A DNA stretch of 64,000 nt. It comes from JAGQPD01 sp020426865 (lineage in GTDB: Bacteria; Planctomycetota; Planctomycetia; Pirellulales; Pirellulaceae). Under the pieces are notes generated by a model. That model did no database searches and was not told the origin of the DNA. It worked only from the letters and a program-made list of their open reading frames with translations. Below, in pieces: positions 25,220 to 34,177 of this stretch (position 1 is its first letter; every line of letters begins with the position of its first letter). The stretch is from assembly GCA_041399065.1 (NCBI GenBank), contig JAWKTN010000005.1:372001-436000 (forward strand), given 5' to 3'. Position numbers and translations under genes: made by a program.

Positions 25220-26029
25220 GTGATAGCAATTAAGGCTGTACCCCAAGCACCGATCGGAACCTGCCGCATCGCTCTGGTGATGACTTTGGAAATACTGGCA
25301 GCGCTCAGCGTCCTACTACTGGGAGGTTTGCGGACGGCCGGCGGGCAGTCGGTACTCGAACAACCATCGCGACTGCAAGTCACAATGGCTTCGCGCATCG
25401 GTTCCAGCGTGCTTACGAACGATACGAATGATACGAGCGGTACGTCGGCGATAGCGGCGACGGACGCGGCCCAACAGGGCGAGACGATTCAACCCGTTGT
25501 TCATCACGGCGCCCGGTGCGGATGCGGCAACTGTGTCCCCTGCACTTGCACCTGCGATGTCTGCCGCGAAGTGCGGGAGAAGGAAGAAGTCAAGAAGAGC
25601 TGTTGGAAGGTGGAGTGCGAGAAGATCTGCATTCCGGGCATCAAGTTCCCCTGGCAATCGTGTTGCGAACCGCGACACGGCTGCCGGATTCGCAAGGTTA
25701 TGGTGCTCGATAAACACGACTACACCGAAGAAGAATGCGTCACGACGTGGAAGGTGGAAACCGTCCGCGTGACAACCAATGGACACGGTGGCCACGGCCA
25801 TTGCGGACATGGCAAGTGTGGACACACATCGGGCTGCCATGGCGGTTGTGCTCAGGCCGAACAGACCGGCGACGCGAAATTGGTCACCGGCGCGGATGAA
25901 GCAGACCGTCAATCGGCAGTCCGACTGGCCGAGGACATGCGCCCGATTTCGCAATTGAAGGAATCGGAAGCCGCAAAGCCAACGGCCCCGGCGTGGCGGC
26001 TTGGGCGGTTGAAGCAATGGCAACCGTAG
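25220..26029 (+). CDS. Cys-rich secreted protein, planctomycete type
   Basis: 269 residues starting at GTG 25220, nine bases after AAGGAGG; the frame is open further upstream but lacks such a signal. A transmembrane or signal segment (about 18-42) is followed by a Cys-rich core: CGCGNCVPCTCTCDVC, then KKSCWKVECEKICIPG and KFPWQSCCEPRHGC. A His/Gly/Cys-rich stretch (GHGGHGHCGHGKCGH) could bind metal. I recognise the general type from planctomycete genomes but no function is known; a cell-envelope role is inference. Confidence 0.7.
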   Translation: MIAIKAVPQAPIGTCRIALVMTLEILAALSVLLLGGLRTAGGQSVLEQPSRLQVTMASRIGSSVLTNDTNDTSGTSAIAATDAAQQGETIQPVVHHGARCGCGNCVPCTCTCDVCREVREKEEVKKSCWKVECEKICIPGIKFPWQSCCEPRHGCRIRKVMVLDKHDYTEEECVTTWKVETVRVTTNGHGGHGHCGHGKCGHTSGCHGGCAQAEQTGDAKLVTGADEADRQSAVRLAEDMRPISQLKESEAAKPTAPAWRLGRLKQWQP

Positions 26030-26523
26030 ATTCAGCGGTAGTCCCGGTTGGCTCACAGCGGTAACCATAAACGACGGGCGTCGTGATGCAAAGGCAACTC
26101 GCATTGCGACTCTTTTGCGCTACGACCAGCCCCCCCTTTTTTTTGCAATCAGACCACGCACCGGTCGAGCATCCCCGCCACCAAAAGTGTACATATACAC
26201 CCATCTCCGTGAGTGAGGGGTTTCGCGGCGGCCGGAGATCGGGTACAATCGTGGCCGGTGCAAGCCGGAGTGAACGAGCGTGATCGTTGGTAGGGTAATC
26301 GTTGGTAGCGATCCACGCTGCGAGTTGCCGGCATGGTACGTCGTGACTGCGTGGAAATGGGGAGTACTGCGGCAAGGTGGAGTACTTTCGGGACGCGGTA
26401 TCTATGTTCGAATCGTCGATTGTTCCAAGTGAGCAACCATCAGCAAATGCTGTGCGTTTTTTCTGCCGTGTGGGTGCGGCGCGAAGCCATCGATGCACAG
26501 GTATTTGAGAATTAAGCAGGAAG
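26030..26523. other. Intergenic region
   Basis: About 490 bp. A GCAAAGGC/GACTCTTTTGC imperfect stem and an 8-9 base T-run (26089-26150) may end the Cys-rich gene transcript. ATCGTTGGTAG occurs twice (26284 and 26300). No gene is supported. Confidence 0.45.
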
Positions 26524-27300
26524 ATGCGCACGCGACACCGAATACAATTTCCCCCATTGGAAGCTCACCAATTGGCACAGGACGAAGCGTACTTTTATGT
26601 CCAGGAAGATGGCCGGAAGGTTCGGTTGCGTTTTCACGACTACCACGACATCTACCGTCGTCCTGGATTGTACGAGCAGGTCTTCTACGATCGCCTGAAG
26701 TGCAATTCGCCGCAAAAAGTCGGCGAGATCCTGCAGCAAACGCTGGAAGCGAATCATACACGGATGACGGAGTTGCGGGTCTTGGATTTGGGAGCGGGCA
26801 ACGGGATCATGGGCGAGGTCGTCAAGCGATTCGGCGTCGCCCGTTTGGTAGGCGTGGATATCATTCGCGAAGCGCGCGATGCGGCCTATCGCGACCGACC
26901 GGGGATCTACGATGAGTACTACGTCGCGGACTTTACGCAGCTGGCTGACGACCTGATCCATGAAATCGAGGGATGGCAGATCGATTGTCTGACATCGGTC
27001 GCAGCCCTGGGGTTTGGCGACATCCCGCCGCAGGCCTTTTTCCGCGCGTTGCAGTTTGTCGAACCTGGCGGCTGGTTGGCATTCAACATTAAGGAGACGT
27101 TTCTTGATCACGCCGATACATCGGGATTTTCTCGCCTGATCCGCGAATTGATTTTTTCCGAGTACGTGGACATCGAACATCTCGAGCGTTACCGGCACCG
27201 GCTGTCGATGGAAGGGTTGCCGTTGTTTTACTACGCACTGGTGGGGCGCAAGACCAAGCAGATTCCGCCGGAGTTCTTGTGGGAGTTGGGCGTCGCATAG
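26524..27300 (+). CDS. Class I SAM-dependent methyltransferase
   Basis: 258 residues. Motif I LRVLDLGAGNGIMGE (SAM binding), an acidic post-I VGVDII, and later CLTSVAALGFGDIP and ALQFVEPGGWLAFNI (motifs II-III). No transmembrane segment. The substrate cannot be deduced. It lies 89 bp before the hydrolase-NamZ gene and may belong to that transcript. Confidence 0.85.
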   Translation: MRTRHRIQFPPLEAHQLAQDEAYFYVQEDGRKVRLRFHDYHDIYRRPGLYEQVFYDRLKCNSPQKVGEILQQTLEANHTRMTELRVLDLGAGNGIMGEVVKRFGVARLVGVDIIREARDAAYRDRPGIYDEYYVADFTQLADDLIHEIEGWQIDCLTSVAALGFGDIPPQAFFRALQFVEPGGWLAFNIKETFLDHADTSGFSRLIRELIFSEYVDIEHLERYRHRLSMEGLPLFYYALVGRKTKQIPPEFLWELGVA

Positions 27301-27389
27301 AAAACTGCGGCGTGGGAATTATAATGCAGTGCACCGAACGCGTGCCCTCGCAAGCTGCCTCACTCCGCCAACCCACTAAAGACGCCACC

Positions 27390-29804
27390 ATGTCACATTC
27401 AATTCAGTTCCTCCTTCTGTTGGCACTCTGCTGTGTGACCAGTGCCGAGTCATGTATCAAATTCGCCGCGGCCGAACAGTTCGTCGATGCCAGTACTTCT
27501 GACGTTGACGCGGAACACCTTCGGTCGATAGCACCGCTCGTGCATACAGCGATCGAACGGGGTGATTTACCTGGATGCGTCGTGGCTATTGGCCGGCGGC
27601 GTGGGATCGTCTATTTGGAGTCGTTTGGCCACCGTCAGTTGCAGCCCTCGGCAAAACCGATGACTCGCGATACGGTGTTCGACATGGCATCGCTTACCAA
27701 GCCGATCGCCACGGCCACGAGCGTATTGATGTTGGTCGAAGACGGACGACTGCGTTATCGCGACAAGATCGCCGACTTCATTCCGGAATTCGCCAATCAT
27801 GGCAAGGAGTCGATCACCGTAAGTCAGTGTCTGACGCACACTGCCGGATTCGTCCCTGACAATTCCCTGGAAGATTATCAGGATGGAATCGAGGAGGCCT
27901 GGCAACGGATCTGGGAACTATCCTTGGCGTACGAACCGGGGGCGGAATTCAAATATTCGGACGTCGGTTACGAAGTTTTGGGGGAATTAGTTCGACGCAT
28001 CACGCAAGAGGATGTCAACACGTTTGCCAAGCGCACCATTTACCGGCCGCTTGGGATGGACGAGACCGGCTACCTCCCGGAGGCGTCATTGCGAGCTCGT
28101 GCGGCCGTCAACGAACAACGAGATGGCCAGTGGATGCAAGGTGAGGTCCATGATCCTCGCGCGTTTGCGTTGGGTGGCGTCGCTGGTCATGCCGGTCTAT
28201 TCTCCACGGTCGACGACTTGGCACGTTTTGCGCGGATGTTGTTGGGTGGTGGCGAGTTGGACGGAATCCGGGTGGTCAGTGCGGCCGGCGTCCGCGAGAT
28301 GACGCGTCGTCGAGAGGTTCCTGGCGGTTTTCGCACTTATGGTTGGGATTCGCTATCGGGTTATTCGACAAACCGCAGTGAACTATTCAGTGAGCAGGCA
28401 TTTGGCCACGGCGGGTTCACGGGTACGGCGATGTGGATCGACCCAGAACTGGACCTCTTCGTGATCTTCCTCTCCAACCGATTGCATCCGGATGGACAGG
28501 GGAATGTCAATGATCTGGCTGGGCGGATCGGAGCAATCGCCGTTGCGTCGTTGATCGCCGATCGTGCCGATCTCTCCCTGCGTGATCGTCAAGGTACCAC
28601 GACCACGCAGTTGTCCAGCGATACATCCTCACAGACAGACGCGACAGTTGCCGCGAGCACGGCGCGCGGCAAGCAGGTGTTGACGGGTATTGATGCTTTG
28701 ATTCGCGACAACTTCGCGTCTCTATCCGGCCAGCGAGTCGGCTTGATCACCAACCATACGGGTCGCGACCGTGAGGGGCAACCGACAATTAATGTGTTGC
28801 ACCAGTCGCCTCAAGTCAATCTCGTGGCTCTATTCAGCCCAGAACATGGCATCCGCGGGGCCTTGGACCAGGCCAACATCGGCGACTCGAAGGACGAGCC
28901 AACGGGATTGCCGATTTACAGTCTCTACGGCGAGTCGCGGCAGCCAACGGCCGAACAATTGCAGCAGATCGACACGTTGGTATTCGACATTCAGGACATC
29001 GGCTGCCGGTTCTACACCTACATATCCACGATGGGGATGGCGATGCGTGCGGCGGCCGAGCACGGCGTCCGGTTTGTCGTGCTGGATCGCCCCAATCCTA
29101 TTTCGGGAAGCCGCATCGAGGGGCCCCTGTCAGACGCGGATCGGTCGACGTTCGTCGCCTACCACTCGCTACCTATCCGCCATGGCATGACCGTGGGCGA
29201 ACTGGCGTTGATGTTCCGCAACGAATTGAGGCTCGATCTCGAGCTGCAGGTGGTCAAGGTCGAAGGATGGGACCGGCGGGACTATTGGGATCAAACGAAT
29301 CTAACTTGGGTCAACCCGTCGCCGAACATGCGGAGTCTGAACGAAGCGGTCCTCTATCCGGGAATTGGCCTGTTGGAGACAACCAATCTCTCGGTCGGTC
29401 GCGGCACGGACACACCGTTTGAAGTCTTGGGGGCACCCTGGATCGTGCCCCGGGAGTTGGCCGCGGCACTGAACAAGCGCCATTTGCCCGGTGTCACGTT
29501 CGTGCCAATTCAGTTCATCCCCACAACCAGCAAGTACGCTGGCCAGACGTGCGGCGGCGTCAATGTCATCGTGACCGATCGCAGTGTCTTCGAACCTGTT
29601 CGCACCGGACTGGAGATCGCTTGCCTGTTGTGCGAACTCTATCGCGAAAATTGGCAGGTGCAATCGATTGATCGGCTTCTGGTCAACCGCGACCTCCTGC
29701 AGCTCTTGCTGGACGGAAGCGACGCCCATTTGCTGATCAACAGCTATGCCGAGGCGCTATGGAAGTTTCGCCACCGCCGACAAGAATTCCTGCTCTACGA
29801 TTAA
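27390..29804 (+). CDS. namZ: Serine hydrolase (beta-lactamase/PBP fold) fused to NamZ-type exo-muramidase (DUF1343)
   Basis: 804 residues after a signal peptide (1-21). Domain 1 (about 45-395): class C beta-lactamase/DD-peptidase fold with SLTK (Ser101, Lys104), YSDVGY (189-194) and HGGFTG. Domain 2 (about 425-804): DUF1343, now known as exo-beta-N-acetylmuramidase NamZ, with GLITNHTGRD, ALFSPEHGIRG, FDIQDIGCRFYTY and LDRPNPI. NamZ releases MurNAc from the non-reducing ends of peptidoglycan fragments; the first domain may trim or amidolyse the peptide. First member of the peptidoglycan-salvage gene run. Confidence 0.9.
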   Translation: MSHSIQFLLLLALCCVTSAESCIKFAAAEQFVDASTSDVDAEHLRSIAPLVHTAIERGDLPGCVVAIGRRRGIVYLESFGHRQLQPSAKPMTRDTVFDMASLTKPIATATSVLMLVEDGRLRYRDKIADFIPEFANHGKESITVSQCLTHTAGFVPDNSLEDYQDGIEEAWQRIWELSLAYEPGAEFKYSDVGYEVLGELVRRITQEDVNTFAKRTIYRPLGMDETGYLPEASLRARAAVNEQRDGQWMQGEVHDPRAFALGGVAGHAGLFSTVDDLARFARMLLGGGELDGIRVVSAAGVREMTRRREVPGGFRTYGWDSLSGYSTNRSELFSEQAFGHGGFTGTAMWIDPELDLFVIFLSNRLHPDGQGNVNDLAGRIGAIAVASLIADRADLSLRDRQGTTTTQLSSDTSSQTDATVAASTARGKQVLTGIDALIRDNFASLSGQRVGLITNHTGRDREGQPTINVLHQSPQVNLVALFSPEHGIRGALDQANIGDSKDEPTGLPIYSLYGESRQPTAEQLQQIDTLVFDIQDIGCRFYTYISTMGMAMRAAAEHGVRFVVLDRPNPISGSRIEGPLSDADRSTFVAYHSLPIRHGMTVGELALMFRNELRLDLELQVVKVEGWDRRDYWDQTNLTWVNPSPNMRSLNEAVLYPGIGLLETTNLSVGRGTDTPFEVLGAPWIVPRELAAALNKRHLPGVTFVPIQFIPTTSKYAGQTCGGVNVIVTDRSVFEPVRTGLEIACLLCELYRENWQVQSIDRLLVNRDLLQLLLDGSDAHLLINSYAEALWKFRHRRQEFLLYD

Positions 29805-29930
29805 CCGTTCGCGAAAGCGAGACAGCGACCGGCGGAAAGCGCGATTTATGGGCGTGGGATTCTCGCCGTGCGGATTTTCTGGGATAATCGAACGCTCTTG
29901 TTGAAGACCCGCCCGTTTGGCGTGCGAATG

Positions 29931-29985
29931 TGCATCATCAAGGGATGTCATCAACGGATGCCATCAGGGGATAGTGTCATCAAAG
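29931..29985 (+). repeat. Four imperfect 13-14-nt repeats before the DUF1611 gene
   Basis: CATCAAGGGATGT, CATCAACGGATGC, CATCAGGGGATAGTGT and CATCAAAGGAC lie head to tail in the 191-bp gap. The last one contains AAAGGA just upstream of the GTG or ATG start and may act as ribosome site. Confidence 0.5.
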
Positions 29986-29995
29986 GACAACGATA

Positions 29996-31066
29996 GTGAA
30001 TCAAACGAACGCAAATCAGGGAGGTGGAATCGATCGCCGGATGGTCGTATTGACCGAGGGGGCGACCGAGCCGGTGGGGGCGAAGACGGCGACAAGTGTT
30101 ATCCGATATCGCAGCGACGAAGTTCTCGCTGTTTTGGATTCGACGCAAGCGGGCCGGACGGCGGATGAGCTGTTGGGAGTGGGCAAGGGCATTCCGATCG
30201 TTGCCTCGCTCGATGACGTACCGCAAGCGAACACCTTATTGATTGGAATCGCTCCGTCGGGTGGCCGAATACCGGCACCATGGCGAGCGGTAATTTTGGA
30301 GGCGATTCGCCGCGGAATGAATGTCGTCTCGGGACTTCACGAATTTCTCTCTAGTGATCCCGAGTTCTCGGCGGCGGCGGCCGAGCACCAAGTGCAGTTG
30401 TTTGACGTGCGGAAGAACAACGAGCGAGATTGCGCACAGCGACAGGGCATTCGGGAAGACTGCCTGCGGATTCACGCGGTTGGCCACGATTGTTGCGTGG
30501 GAAAGATGGTGGTGGCGATCGAAGTGGCCAAGGGATTGCAACGTCGCGGTCACGACACAAAATTTGTCGCAACCGGTCAAACGGGGATCATGATCGAAGG
30601 GGACGGTTGTCCGGTCGATTGTGTCGTCTCCGACTTTGTCAATGGAGCGGCGGAAAAGTTGGTCTTGGCCAATCAGCAACACGACATTCTATTGATCGAA
30701 GGCCAAGGAAGTCTTGCCCATCCGAAGTATTCAGCGGTAACGTTGGGATTGTTGCACGGGTGCATGCCCCAGGGGATGATTTTCTGTTACGAAGTGGGAC
30801 GCACGCATCACCATGGCATGGAGTACATGCCGATCGCGCCGATGGACCAGATCATGCGGGCTTGCGAGACAATGGCAAATCTGATGTATCCGTCCAAGAT
30901 CATCGGGATCGCGATGAACAGTCGGCGAGTATCGGCGACGGAGGCAGACGACGAGCGGCGGCGGATGCGTGACAAGTATGAGCTACCGGTATGCGATGTC
31001 TTTCGACACGGGGCGGACGACTTGGTGGCGGCCGTGGAAAAATTAAAATCGGAACTCATTCGGTGA
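29996..31066 (+). CDS. DUF1611 protein (DgcN-like)
   Basis: 356 residues: N-terminal Rossmann-like half (MVVLTEGATEPVGAKTA), then a P-loop-like second half with RIHAVGHDCCVGKMVVAIEV, ATGQTGIMIEGDG and LIEGQGSLAHP. DUF1611 members include DgcN, a D-glutamate N-acetyltransferase reported to work with the epimerase/racemase DgcA. The adjacent, overlapping epimerase gene is the same pairing, so handling of D-Glu or L-Ala-D-Glu from peptidoglycan is likely. The substrate is inferred. Confidence 0.82.
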   Translation: MNQTNANQGGGIDRRMVVLTEGATEPVGAKTATSVIRYRSDEVLAVLDSTQAGRTADELLGVGKGIPIVASLDDVPQANTLLIGIAPSGGRIPAPWRAVILEAIRRGMNVVSGLHEFLSSDPEFSAAAAEHQVQLFDVRKNNERDCAQRQGIREDCLRIHAVGHDCCVGKMVVAIEVAKGLQRRGHDTKFVATGQTGIMIEGDGCPVDCVVSDFVNGAAEKLVLANQQHDILLIEGQGSLAHPKYSAVTLGLLHGCMPQGMIFCYEVGRTHHHGMEYMPIAPMDQIMRACETMANLMYPSKIIGIAMNSRRVSATEADDERRRMRDKYELPVCDVFRHGADDLVAAVEKLKSELIR

Positions 31067-32079
31067 AACTAGAACTACACAAATTCGATCTGCCGCTCCG
31101 CCATACATTTACGATTTCACGCGGATCGGTAGACGTGCAGGAAACGTTGATTGTCGCGTTGCACGATGGACAGTATTGTGGCTACGGCGAAGCGACAACG
31201 AATTCGTATTACAGCGCGACGATTGAGTCGATGAGTTCCGCACTGCACGGTCTGGCAGCGATGCTCGCGGATTGGCAGTTCACAACACCCGATGAATTAT
31301 GGACCGCAGCCAGTGTTCCATTGGCCGACAACCCATTTGCGCTCTGTGCGTTGGACCAGGCCGCTCATGACTTGTGGGGAAAACGAGCGCAGGCACCCGT
31401 GTACCGGCTGTGGGGCTTGGACACCAACTGCGTCCCGCATTCCAATTTCACGATCGGTATCGACACCGTAGAGAAGATGGTCCGCAAGTTGCAGGAGGTA
31501 CCAGATTGGCCGATCTACAAGATCAAGCTCGGGACCGATCACGACCTGCAGATCATTCGGGAATTGAGAAAGCACACGAATGCGGTGTTCCGCGTCGACG
31601 CCAATTGCGCCTGGACTGCCGACGAGACTATTTCCAATTCGTATTTATTGCGAGACCTGAACGTCGAGTTTATCGAGCAGCCGTTGAAGGCCGAGCATTG
31701 GCAGGAAATGCGACGCGTGCGCGCCGAGTCGGCGTTACCGGTGATCGCCGATGAAAGCTGCATCGTGGAGGCAGACGTCGATCGCTGTGATGGTTTGTTT
31801 CATGGGGTCAACATCAAGCTCGTCAAGTGTGGTGGGATGACACCCGCGCGGCGAATGATAACTCGGGCCCGTAAGCTCGACATGAAGGTCATGATTGGCT
31901 GCATGACTGAATCAACGGTCGGTATCTCGGCCATCGCTCAACTGCTTCCGTTGCTCGACTACGTCGATATGGACGGTGCCGCGTTACTGGCCCGTGATAT
32001 TGCCACCGGTGCCAAGGTCGAACGCGGTCGCTGTATCTATGCTCCCGAAAATGGCAACGGAGTCCAACTCTTAACCTGA
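31063..32079 (+). CDS. Dipeptide epimerase (L-Ala-D/L-Glu epimerase-like, enolase superfamily)
   Basis: 338 residues. Enolase-superfamily layout: N-terminal capping domain, then the barrel with KIKLG (catalytic Lys), metal ligands in FRVDANCAW, EFIEQPL and VIADESC, and IKLVKCGGMTPA with the second catalytic Lys; C-terminal YVDMDGAALL. This is the L-Ala-D/L-Glu epimerase type; DgcA is a relative. GTG start overlaps the DUF1611 stop (GTGA), so the two are coupled. Predicted to turn L-Ala-D-Glu (or N-acetyl-D-Glu) into the L form for further use. Confidence 0.88.
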   Translation: MKLELHKFDLPLRHTFTISRGSVDVQETLIVALHDGQYCGYGEATTNSYYSATIESMSSALHGLAAMLADWQFTTPDELWTAASVPLADNPFALCALDQAAHDLWGKRAQAPVYRLWGLDTNCVPHSNFTIGIDTVEKMVRKLQEVPDWPIYKIKLGTDHDLQIIRELRKHTNAVFRVDANCAWTADETISNSYLLRDLNVEFIEQPLKAEHWQEMRRVRAESALPVIADESCIVEADVDRCDGLFHGVNIKLVKCGGMTPARRMITRARKLDMKVMIGCMTESTVGISAIAQLLPLLDYVDMDGAALLARDIATGAKVERGRCIYAPENGNGVQLLT

Positions 32080-32119
32080 TCTGTCGCGTGTCGGCAGCTT
32101 TCCGCCTGTGAGGTAATCC

Positions 32120-34177
32120 ATGAAGCGCATCCTTTGGCTCGCCATCGCGTTGGCGTCGATAATCGCGGCAGCCGTTACCGATGTGACAGGGACCGCCGCG
32201 GCCGCTGTTGACATCGAATTGCAGCAAGCGCTGTTGCCAATTGTTGACGCGCATCCCGGTAAAGTCGCGGTAGCCGTAAAGAACCTCAAGTCGGGAGACA
32301 CCTGGCAGTACAATGGCGACCAGCCGATGCCGACGGCCAGCATGATCAAGTTCCCGATTATGGTCGAAGCGTACCGGCAGGCAGGTGCGGGTCAATTGGA
32401 TCTGCAGAAGATGCTGACGCTCAACGAAGAGGACAAAGTACCTGGTTCAGGAATCTTGACGACGCATTTTTCGGCTGGCACGCAGTTGTCGCTGCGAGAT
32501 GCGATCCAGTTGATGATTGTGTACTCGGACAACACCGCAACCAACCTCGTCATCGACCAACTTGGTTTGCCGGCGACGACCAAGCAGATGGAGCAGCTGG
32601 GACTGGTGCATACGAAGCTGCATTCGAAGGTGTTCCGTCGGGATACATCGATCGATATGGAACGCAGCAAGACATTTGGTTTGGGAAGCACGACAGCCAA
32701 TGAAACGCTCGACTTATACGAATGGTTGATTGGCGGCAAGCTGGCGAACGAGTCGAGCACGGCAGCAATGCTCGAACATCTATACGGTTGCAGTGACCGC
32801 GGAATGCTCTGTCGCGAATTGCCGGCAACGACAAAGGTTGCCCACAAGTCGGGATCGGTATCGGCATCGCGCGGTGATGGAGGAATTATCGCCACACCGG
32901 CCGGAGAATTGATCGTGGTCGTATTGACGACGGACAACGAAGACCAATCTTGGGCGACTGAAAACGCGGCGGAGCGGCTGATTGGCCAAATCGCCGGCAT
33001 TGTGTACCGGCGTTACAACGACGACGTTGCTGCCGATCCCGACGCTCCCCCTGCCCCACTGGGCGTCGGTTCTGGCGGTTATCTGGTCGAGGCGTTGCAG
33101 CGCACGTTGAATGCGCGGCTGCAACCGTCGCCGGATCTTGGAGTGGACGGGGACTTCGGTCCCGCGACGGAACGGGCGGTGAAGCAATTCCAGCGGCAGC
33201 AAAAGCTGCCGGAAACTGGACGAGTCGATGAGGCCCTATGGCAAGCGTTGAGTCCACTGATCACGGAGGACGCACCAGTGCCAGCGCCCTCGGTCGTTAA
33301 TGCCGAGGCGCTTACCAAGCAGCCTGCTGATTCGTTGGATGGCATGCCATTTGTAACGTGCAAAGCGTGGGCCATCGGCGACAGGGAAACGGGCGAGTTG
33401 TTATGGAGTGATCACGGCGACCTTCCACGAGATCCGGCGAGTGTCACCAAGATCATGACGGCTTACGTCGTACTACAGATGGCAGCCGAAGATGCGACGA
33501 TTCTGGACGAGACGGTCACATTCTCGGCGCGTGCCGATGCGACCGAGGGTTCGACATCCGGTCTACGGACTGGCGAGAAGGTATCCATGCGCGAGCTATT
33601 GTATGGACTGCTGCTTCCGTCCGGGAACGACGCATCGGTGGCACTCGGGGAACATCTCGGCGTCCGGCTTGTCCATGTGGGAGGTGGATCGAGCCCTCAA
33701 GACGCCGGCGGACCGGCCGATCCCCTGGATGCCTTCATTGCCCGCATGAATGCCGTCGCGAAAGAATTGGGGATGCGTAACACTCGCTATCGAAATACGC
33801 ACGGGCTAACGGACGAAGACCACCAGACAACGGCCGCTGACATGTTGAAGTTAACGGCAGCCGCCATGAAGGACCCCTTGTTTGCCGAGGTTGTGCAAAC
33901 CCGTCAGCGGGGGGCTACCGTAACCGGTGAAAGTGGTTACCAGCGAAACGTGCTGTGGAAGAACACGAATCGGCTGTTGGGAACCGAGGGCTATCAAGGG
34001 GTAAAGACGGGTACTACCAACGCCGCAGGCGCTTGCCTGGTTTCCTGTGGCCAAAAAGACGGAAGACACCTTATTGTCGTCGTGCTCGGGGCCGCCAACT
34101 CCGATGCGCGCTATGCCGACTCGCGCAATCTCTATCGTTGGGCCTGGCAACAGTTGGCAAAGGAAGGGAATCATTAA
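32120..34177 (+). CDS. Three-domain secreted protein: class A-like serine hydrolase, PG-binding domain, D,D-carboxypeptidase (S11)
   Basis: 685 residues with signal peptide (1-29). Domain 1 (35-300): beta-lactamase class A-like fold with SMIK (74-77), SDN (136-138) and KSG (243-245); the general-base Glu of true class A lactamases is not obvious. Domain 2 (about 315-378): PG_binding_1 (DFGPATERAVKQFQRQQ). Domain 3 (390-680): DacA-like carboxypeptidase with SVTK (441-444), SGN (501-503) and KTG. Acts on D-Ala-containing peptide stems outside the cytoplasm. It abuts the antiporter gene (TAATG). Confidence 0.9.
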   Translation: MKRILWLAIALASIIAAAVTDVTGTAAAAVDIELQQALLPIVDAHPGKVAVAVKNLKSGDTWQYNGDQPMPTASMIKFPIMVEAYRQAGAGQLDLQKMLTLNEEDKVPGSGILTTHFSAGTQLSLRDAIQLMIVYSDNTATNLVIDQLGLPATTKQMEQLGLVHTKLHSKVFRRDTSIDMERSKTFGLGSTTANETLDLYEWLIGGKLANESSTAAMLEHLYGCSDRGMLCRELPATTKVAHKSGSVSASRGDGGIIATPAGELIVVVLTTDNEDQSWATENAAERLIGQIAGIVYRRYNDDVAADPDAPPAPLGVGSGGYLVEALQRTLNARLQPSPDLGVDGDFGPATERAVKQFQRQQKLPETGRVDEALWQALSPLITEDAPVPAPSVVNAEALTKQPADSLDGMPFVTCKAWAIGDRETGELLWSDHGDLPRDPASVTKIMTAYVVLQMAAEDATILDETVTFSARADATEGSTSGLRTGEKVSMRELLYGLLLPSGNDASVALGEHLGVRLVHVGGGSSPQDAGGPADPLDAFIARMNAVAKELGMRNTRYRNTHGLTDEDHQTTAADMLKLTAAAMKDPLFAEVVQTRQRGATVTGESGYQRNVLWKNTNRLLGTEGYQGVKTGTTNAAGACLVSCGQKDGRHLIVVVLGAANSDARYADSRNLYRWAWQQLAKEGNH

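Noticed and set aside
29931..29985. Short repeats considered as operator array
   Set aside because: Too degenerate and too near the start codon to separate from chance or slippage; kept only as a repeat.
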